From CAZDGV01 sp964505195 (GTDB taxonomy: Bacteria; Bacteroidota; Bacteroidia; Chitinophagales; Chitinophagaceae), in NCBI GenBank assembly GCA_964505195.1, contig CAZDGV010000012.1, positions 1-45,157 of the forward strand: a stretch of DNA of 45,157 bases. Reading direction: 5' to 3'. Below are positions 40,606 to 45,157 of the stretch, one piece after another. Each line of letters starts with the position of its first letter. Position 1 is the stretch's first letter. The notes beneath the pieces were generated by a model. That model saw only the letters and a list, made by a program, of their open reading frames with translations, was not told the DNA's origin and made no database searches. A program made the position numbers and the translations under genes.

Positions 40606-40703
40606 CTCAGCAAAACCGAAGTGATCATCGCTTCTCCGTACATGAAATACGGGAAATTTTGAACGACTTCCTCCACAAATGTGCGTAAAGCTTGGGGCAT
40701 TGA

Positions 40704-40711
40704 TTAATTTG
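40704..40711 (+). promoter_or_regulatory. -7-like box for the UbiD-family gene
   Basis: TTAATTTG, one base from TAnnTTTG, 8 bases before ATG 40720. The -33 region is not convincing. Confidence 0.3.
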
Positions 40712-40719
40712 CATACATC

Positions 40720-42561
40720 ATGGCATATTCTTCCCTTGAGGCCTGCATCATTGATCTTGAAAAAGCAGGACAGCTTGTACGAATTAAAGAAGAAGTGGAT
40801 CCCCACCTTGAAATGGCTGCCATTCACCTGCGGGTGTATGAAGCACAGGGGCCGGCCTTGCTTTTCGAAAATGTGAAGGGTAGTCGCTTTAGGACTGCCT
40901 CCAATTTATTCGGCACACTGGATCGCAGTAAGTTTATTTTCCGTGATACGTTGCGTAAGGTGCAGCAATTGGTGCAACTGAAAAACGATCCCATGAAAGC
41001 GCTGCGCGCTCCGCTTCAAAATGCGGGTGCAGCATTGGCAGCAGTGAAGGCCCTGCCACATAAAAATCCATTGACTAAGCCGGTACTTGCAAACGAAATA
41101 CGTATCAGCGATCTGCCACTCATCCAACACTGGCCCATGGACGGTGGCGCTTTTGTTACGCTGCCACAAGTATATACGGAAGATGTAGATGCCCCCGGCA
41201 TCATGAAAGCCAACCTGGGTATGTATCGCATTCAGTTGAATGGAAATGAATATGAAACGGATAAAGAGATCGGATTGCACTATCAGCTGCATCGCGGCAT
41301 TGGCATTCATCAAACGCATGCCAATCGTAAGGGATTGCCGCTCAAAGTAAGTTGTTTTGTTGGCGGACCGCCCGCACATACAGTGGCTGCGGTAATGCCG
41401 CTTCCGGAAGGATTAAGCGAAATGACTTTTGCAGGTGTGCTGGCAGGAAGAAGATTTGGATATACCTATCGCGATGGTTTTGCCATTAGCACGGATGCTG
41501 ATTTTGTAATTACAGGTGAAGTATATCCGGAAGAAAATAAACCGGAAGGTCCCTTTGGTGATCACCTGGGGTACTATAGTTTAACGCATCCCTTTCCGCT
41601 CATGCGTGTGCACAAGGTGTATGCAAGAAAAAATGCAATCTGGCCTTTCACTGTGGTGGGTAGGCCTCCACAAGAAGATACCAGTTTTGGTCAGTTGATA
41701 CATGAGCTCACCGGCGATGCTATTCCGCATGAAATACCCGGAGTGAAAGAAGTGCATGCCGTAGATGCCGCCGGAGTACACCCACTGCTGCTGGCTATTG
41801 GCAGCGAACGCTATACGCCTTTCACACCCACAAAACAACCTGCAGAGCTGCTTACCATTGCCAATCATATTCTTGGCACCAATCAGCTGAGCTTAGCTAA
41901 ATTTTTATTCATCACTGCTGATGATCATCGGCAGCTGCATACGCACGATGTGCAGCATTTCATGGAATATGTGCTGGAGCGGATCGACTGGACAAGGGAT
42001 CTTCATTTCCATACCAAAACCACCATCGATACCCTGGATTACAGCGGAACCGGCTTGAACAGCGGAAGTAAAGTAGTGTTGGCTGCCTACGGCGATGTGA
42101 AGCGAACATTGTGTACAAGTATTCCGCCGGTACTGCATGAACTGCAAGGCTTTCAAGCCCCCGCACTTTGTATGCCCGGCGTAATAGCGCTGCGCACTGA
42201 AGCTTTTACAGACTATGATGCTGCCGGTAAGCAAATGGAGCAACTAAACTTGCAGCTGAAAGAAAAACTTTCTCAGCTGCAAGAGGTGGCAATGATTGTG
42301 ATTGCAGATGACCCTGCATTTACCGCAGCAAAGTTGAATAATTATGTATGGGTTACTTACACGCGCTGTAACCCTTCTCATGATATTTACGGAATTGATC
42401 CCTTTACTGCTTTCAAGCACTGGGGTTGTAATGGTCCGCTTGTAATTGACGCACGCATCAAGCCGCACCACGCACCCGCTTTGGTAAAAGATTCCGAAGT
42501 AGAGAAAAAAATTGATCGCTTATTTGAAAAAGGGAAGAGTCTGCATGGTGTGCTGAAATAA
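40720..42561 (+). CDS. UbiD-family decarboxylase, menaquinone-type
   Basis: 613 residues, longer than Escherichia coli UbiD (about 497), as in the menaquinone-biosynthesis subgroup. The prenylated-FMN site shows as HYQLHRGIGIHQTHANRKG, and the conserved YPEENKPEGPFGDHLGYYS carries the catalytic Glu. The C-terminal domain has VIALRTEAFTDYDAAGKQMEQLN, read in part. It needs prenylated FMN from UbiX (31051). The substrate is a quinone-precursor or other aromatic acid; menaquinone synthesis via the futalosine pathway is the likely role but is inference from the subgroup. Confidence 0.88.
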   Translation: MAYSSLEACIIDLEKAGQLVRIKEEVDPHLEMAAIHLRVYEAQGPALLFENVKGSRFRTASNLFGTLDRSKFIFRDTLRKVQQLVQLKNDPMKALRAPLQNAGAALAAVKALPHKNPLTKPVLANEIRISDLPLIQHWPMDGGAFVTLPQVYTEDVDAPGIMKANLGMYRIQLNGNEYETDKEIGLHYQLHRGIGIHQTHANRKGLPLKVSCFVGGPPAHTVAAVMPLPEGLSEMTFAGVLAGRRFGYTYRDGFAISTDADFVITGEVYPEENKPEGPFGDHLGYYSLTHPFPLMRVHKVYARKNAIWPFTVVGRPPQEDTSFGQLIHELTGDAIPHEIPGVKEVHAVDAAGVHPLLLAIGSERYTPFTPTKQPAELLTIANHILGTNQLSLAKFLFITADDHRQLHTHDVQHFMEYVLERIDWTRDLHFHTKTTIDTLDYSGTGLNSGSKVVLAAYGDVKRTLCTSIPPVLHELQGFQAPALCMPGVIALRTEAFTDYDAAGKQMEQLNLQLKEKLSQLQEVAMIVIADDPAFTAAKLNNYVWVTYTRCNPSHDIYGIDPFTAFKHWGCNGPLVIDARIKPHHAPALVKDSEVEKKIDRLFEKGKSLHGVLK

Positions 42562-42577
42562 CAACACATGCATTGTT

Positions 42578-42970
42578 TTACACCGCACCCAAAACTACTA
42601 CCAGCGCATAAATGATGCCGGGCAGCCAGCCAAGAAGCGTGAGTACCAAACTCAACCAGAACTTATTGTTTACTTCTCCCTGATGCAAATACACTGCAAG
42701 TGGGGGAAGCAATATAGAAAGGATAGCTAGCAGCACGGTGTTTTGCGATGCATCCGGATTGCCGACGCGTAACTTTTTTACAAGGGCCTTGATCGTATGT
42801 TTAAATACTTTGCGATCTGCACGCTTTTCTGATCTGCTTTTTGAGGGCTGGTTTGCAGGATTGATCTGTCCGTTTACGGCTACTTGCGATGCTATGGATG
42901 CAGCAGCGGATGATAGCGGTTGCATGTTTATCATGCTGATGAAACAGAGAAAGAATAAAATGTTTTTCAT
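42578..42970 (-). CDS. Pmp3/YqaE-domain membrane protein with signal sequence
   Basis: 130 residues. An N-terminal signal-like hydrophobic segment (MKNILFFLCFISMINMQPLSSA) is followed by a basic, polar linker (about residues 40-70, rich in Lys and Arg) and a C-terminal Pmp3 domain with two TM helices (LLAILSILLPPLAVYLHQGE and FWLSLVLTLLGWLPGIIYAL). The domain is linked to membrane potential and stress in yeast; its role in Bacteroidota is unknown. Most Pmp3 proteins are about 55 residues, so the N-terminal part is an added module. Its promoter region runs into the assembly gap. Confidence 0.82.
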   Translation of the reverse strand: MKNILFFLCFISMINMQPLSSAAASIASQVAVNGQINPANQPSKSRSEKRADRKVFKHTIKALVKKLRVGNPDASQNTVLLAILSILLPPLAVYLHQGEVNNKFWLSLVLTLLGWLPGIIYALVVVLGAV

Positions 42971-42982
42971 GTTAATACATTA

Positions 42983-43082
42983 NNNNNNNNNNNNNNNNNN
43001 NNNNNNNNNNNNNNNNNNNNNNNNNNNNNNNNNNNNNNNNNNNNNNNNNNNNNNNNNNNNNNNNNNNNNNNNNNNNNNNNNN
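42983..43082. other. Assembly gap of 100 N
   Basis: Exactly 100 N, the conventional size for a gap of unknown length. It removes the 3' end of the DUF2452 gene and any promoter upstream of the Pmp3 gene. The order of the flanking contigs is therefore not proven by this window. Confidence 1.
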
Positions 43083-43783
43083 GCCACCAGCGATAGCATA
43101 TAGCTATCATCCTTTTTTTCATAGAGATAATAGATCTGTCCGATATTGGGCTTGAATGACAATTTCGCGCCGTAAATCATCATCGACAATTCCTTGCGTT
43201 TTTGAATTTCCTGTGCTTGCAGTGCCAGCAGCTCAATCTGCTTTCTAATTTGCTCCAGCTGCATATTGGTTTGCTCTTCCATGGCGGTGAGCGCCTTATG
43301 CTTAATCACGCCTTCTTCCGTTGGCCTGATCACCGCTCCTGAAACCGAAGCGGCATAGGGGAGTACGCTCATTTGCTTGTGAAAGATCTCCGTATTGCAA
43401 AAGCTTTTTCCATCGGCCTGATAACCTTGCTGAATCACTTTCAGATATCCGTTGGGCATAATTTCATGTACCACATGCAAAACGGTTTCGCCTTTCTGAT
43501 AAAAATGAATTTCAAACGTGATGCCGTCGCTGAAATTCACCTGCACCTGATCGGCGAGGGCAGTATTTTCAAAAGGGTTGCAGTGTCCATCGGCAAGGAG
43601 CGTGTACTTGCTTTCGAAAGCCTGATTTTCCAGTGTTACCCAATGATGGCGGATGGTAAGGAGATTTTTTTCCGTTCCGTTCTCAATATGATAAATGCCG
43701 CTCTTAGGTCGTTCGCCCGTTTCGTAATTGCCCTTTTCTGGGAATAGCTGCCAGCTTGCAAGAAAATTATAGGCTTGTATCAT
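43083..43783 (-). CDS. DUF2452 protein with lipocalin-like N-terminal part, 3' end lost in gap
   Basis: 233 readable codons from ATG 43783. The C-terminal third is a DUF2452 domain: LPYAASVSGAVIRPTEEGVIKH, then a helical MEEQTNMQLEQIRKQIELLALQ and IYGAKLSFKPNIGQIYYLYEKKD, after which the gap begins; the expected ending (PNEW-like) is missing. The first 130 residues (beginning MIQAYNFLASWQLFPEKGNYE) are beta-rich and resemble a small lipocalin-like barrel (ERPKSGIYHIE, IEFHFYQKGE-like FEIHFYQKGETVLHVVHE). Function unknown for both parts. No signal peptide, so it is probably cytoplasmic. Confidence 0.78.
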
Positions 43784-43864
43784 TGATGTTTATTACAAAG
43801 AAAGTTTGCAAAAGTTCTGATTCGGCTCCTTTTTAAAGGCATTTTCTTTTAGGTTGCTTTTGAA

Positions 43865-43892
43865 ACAAAAAAACCCGCCAAACGGCGGGTTT
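43865..43892 (-). terminator. Intrinsic terminator of ahcY
   Basis: AAACCCGCC (43871-43879) pairs with GGCGGGTTT (43884-43892). On the minus strand seven T residues follow, so it ends the ahcY transcript. Confidence 0.92.
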
Positions 43893-43909
43893 GAAAAGCT
43901 TGTATAGCA

Positions 43910-45157
43910 TTAATAGCGATACTGATCTGTTTTAAACGGACCGAACTGTGGGATGCCTAGGTATTCGGCCTGCTCTGCACTCAACTCATCCAGTTCTGCG
44001 CCCACCTTTGCAAGGTGGAGCATGGCTACTTTTTCATCAAGATGCTTGGGAAGCACATATACCTTGTTCTCATACTTGCTGTGGTTTTGCCACAACTCAA
44101 TTTGTGCAAGGGTTTGGTTGCTGAAGGAATTACTCATTACAAATGAGGGGTGACCTGTTGCGCAACCCAGGTTTACCAAGCGGCCTTCGGCAAGTACAAT
44201 GATGTCTTTGCCATCAATGTTGTACAAATCTACCTGTGGTTTGATGGTGTCTTTGGTATGTCCGTATGCATTGTTCAGCCATGCCATATCAATTTCAATA
44301 TCGAAGTGTCCGATATTGCACACGATGGCTTTGTCTTTCATCAAACGGAAATGCTTCTCCGTAATCAGATCGCGACAACCCGATGCCGTTACAACGATAT
44401 CTGCTTCTGCAACTGCATTGGCCATCTTCTTTACTTCATAACCATCCATTGCGGCCTGCAGGGCACAGATGGGGTCGATTTCGGTAACGATTACACGGCA
44501 ACCGGCACTGCGCAGTGAATCGGCAGAGCCCTTGCCCACATCACCGTATCCACCTACTACTGCTACCTTGCCGGCAAGCATTACATCGGTAGCACGACGA
44601 ATCGCATCTACCAGACTTTCGCGACAGCCATATTTGTTATCGAACTTCGATTTGGTAACAGAATCGTTCACGTTGATGGAAGGAACGGGCAATGTGCCTT
44701 TTGCTACTCTTTCGTAAAGGCGATGAACACCGGTAGTGGTTTCTTCACTAATGCCTTTTACATGCTGCACCAACTCTGGGTATTTGTCCAACACCATATT
44801 GGTAAGATCACCACCATCGTCGAGGATCATGTTCAGCGGACGATCTGCGCCACCGAAGAATAAAGTCTGCTCAATACACCAGTCGGCTTCTTCCACCGTT
44901 TGTCCTTTCCAGGCATAAACTCCAATGCCGGCAGCGGCAATCGCAGCAGCAGCGTGGTCCTGGGTAGAGAAGATATTGCAAGAGCTCCATTTTACCTCGG
45001 CGCCTAATGCTACCAGGGTTTCAATGAGCACAGCAGTTTGAATGGTCATGTGCAAGCAGCCGGCAACGCGGGCGCCTTTCAGCGGCTGCGAAGGACCGTA
45101 CTCGGAACGGATTGCCATCAGGCCGGGCATTTCTGCTTCGGCAAGGCGAATTTCTTT
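43910..45157 (-). CDS. ahcY: S-adenosylhomocysteine hydrolase, 5' end cut by window edge
   Basis: Splits S-adenosylhomocysteine to adenosine and homocysteine, recycling the product of SAM methyltransferases such as the one at 5254. 415 codons are readable; the frame is open to the window edge (KEIRLAEAEMPGLMAIRSE), so about 20 to 25 N-terminal residues are missing. The NAD site is VAVVGGYGDVGKGSADSLRS, the catalytic segment INVNDSVTKSKFDNKYGCRES contains the conserved Lys and Asp, and the C terminus ends FKTDQYRY as expected. Its regulation is not visible because the start is outside. Confidence 0.97.
   Translation of the reverse strand, partial: KEIRLAEAEMPGLMAIRSEYGPSQPLKGARVAGCLHMTIQTAVLIETLVALGAEVKWSSCNIFSTQDHAAAAIAAAGIGVYAWKGQTVEEADWCIEQTLFFGGADRPLNMILDDGGDLTNMVLDKYPELVQHVKGISEETTTGVHRLYERVAKGTLPVPSINVNDSVTKSKFDNKYGCRESLVDAIRRATDVMLAGKVAVVGGYGDVGKGSADSLRSAGCRVIVTEIDPICALQAAMDGYEVKKMANAVAEADIVVTASGCRDLITEKHFRLMKDKAIVCNIGHFDIEIDMAWLNNAYGHTKDTIKPQVDLYNIDGKDIIVLAEGRLVNLGCATGHPSFVMSNSFSNQTLAQIELWQNHSKYENKVYVLPKHLDEKVAMLHLAKVGAELDELSAEQAEYLGIPQFGPFKTDQYRY

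Noticed and set aside
40594..40827. Longer PdxJ starting at 40827
   Set aside because: The family N terminus is MTKLSVNINKIATLRN, and a promoter box lies right before it.

Overview
The window looks like a chromosomal scaffold from a member of the Bacteroidota, most likely Chitinophagales (Chitinophagaceae-like). The evidence is repeated TAnnTTTG promoter elements (the phylum's -7 box), A-rich and mostly Shine-Dalgarno-free start sites, a lipoprotein-type TamL, two type IX secretion proteins (a DUF5103 plug protein and PorQ), a bacterial serine palmitoyltransferase for sphingolipids, a PafA alkaline phosphatase and the Bacteroidota style of LolA and HI0933-type genes. Nothing suggests a phage, plasmid, insertion sequence, CRISPR array or defence island; the region is core genome. 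A run of exactly 100 N (42983-43082) marks an assembly gap.

Layout. 1-8569: a cut-off repeat-bearing lipoprotein, proS-truB as an overlapping pair, the outer-membrane assembly lipoprotein tamL, a SpoU-type RNA methyltransferase, an FtsX/LolC-E-type permease and the type IX plug protein; these alternate in strand with very short or overlapping junctions. 8591-9480: SRP RNA with its own promoter, then a transaldolase-like fructose-6-phosphate aldolase with a strong terminator. 9644-21274: the S10-spc ribosomal protein cluster, rpsJ to secY, 22 genes on the plus strand, ended by a strong hairpin. 21286-26699: map, a PlsC-type acyltransferase, an HI0933-type flavoprotein and rpsA. 26727-32827: aroK-DUF423, ftsK, lolA, ubiX, a secreted thioredoxin-fold protein and an orphan lipoprotein. 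32913-38744: serine palmitoyltransferase, pafA and lon. 38774-45157: porQ, pdxJ, a UbiD-family decarboxylase, a Pmp3-domain protein, the gap, a DUF2452 protein and a cut-off ahcY.

How the parts fit. The envelope theme is strong: TamL, LolA, an FtsX-fold permease, the acyltransferase, Spt, PorQ and the plug protein build or cross the outer membrane. UbiX supplies prenylated FMN to UbiD-family enzymes, and both occur here. proS, the ribosomal genes, rpsA, secY, map, SRP RNA, truB and the methyltransferase form the translation and protein-targeting part.

The most unusual signals are in RNA. A 330-base interval inside the ribosomal operon, between rpsJ and rplC, is almost completely filled with possible hairpins. 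The rpsJ and rpsA promoters share a 15-base identical block followed at the same spacing by a short hairpin whose stem differs but stays paired and whose loop shares CTGAAAAT. Together they suggest a regulatory layer for ribosomal proteins in this lineage. The architecture is also very compact: one divergent pair has overlapping start codons (CATG at 23333-23336), and pdxJ and ftsK have promoter boxes so close to the ATG that their mRNAs may be nearly leaderless.
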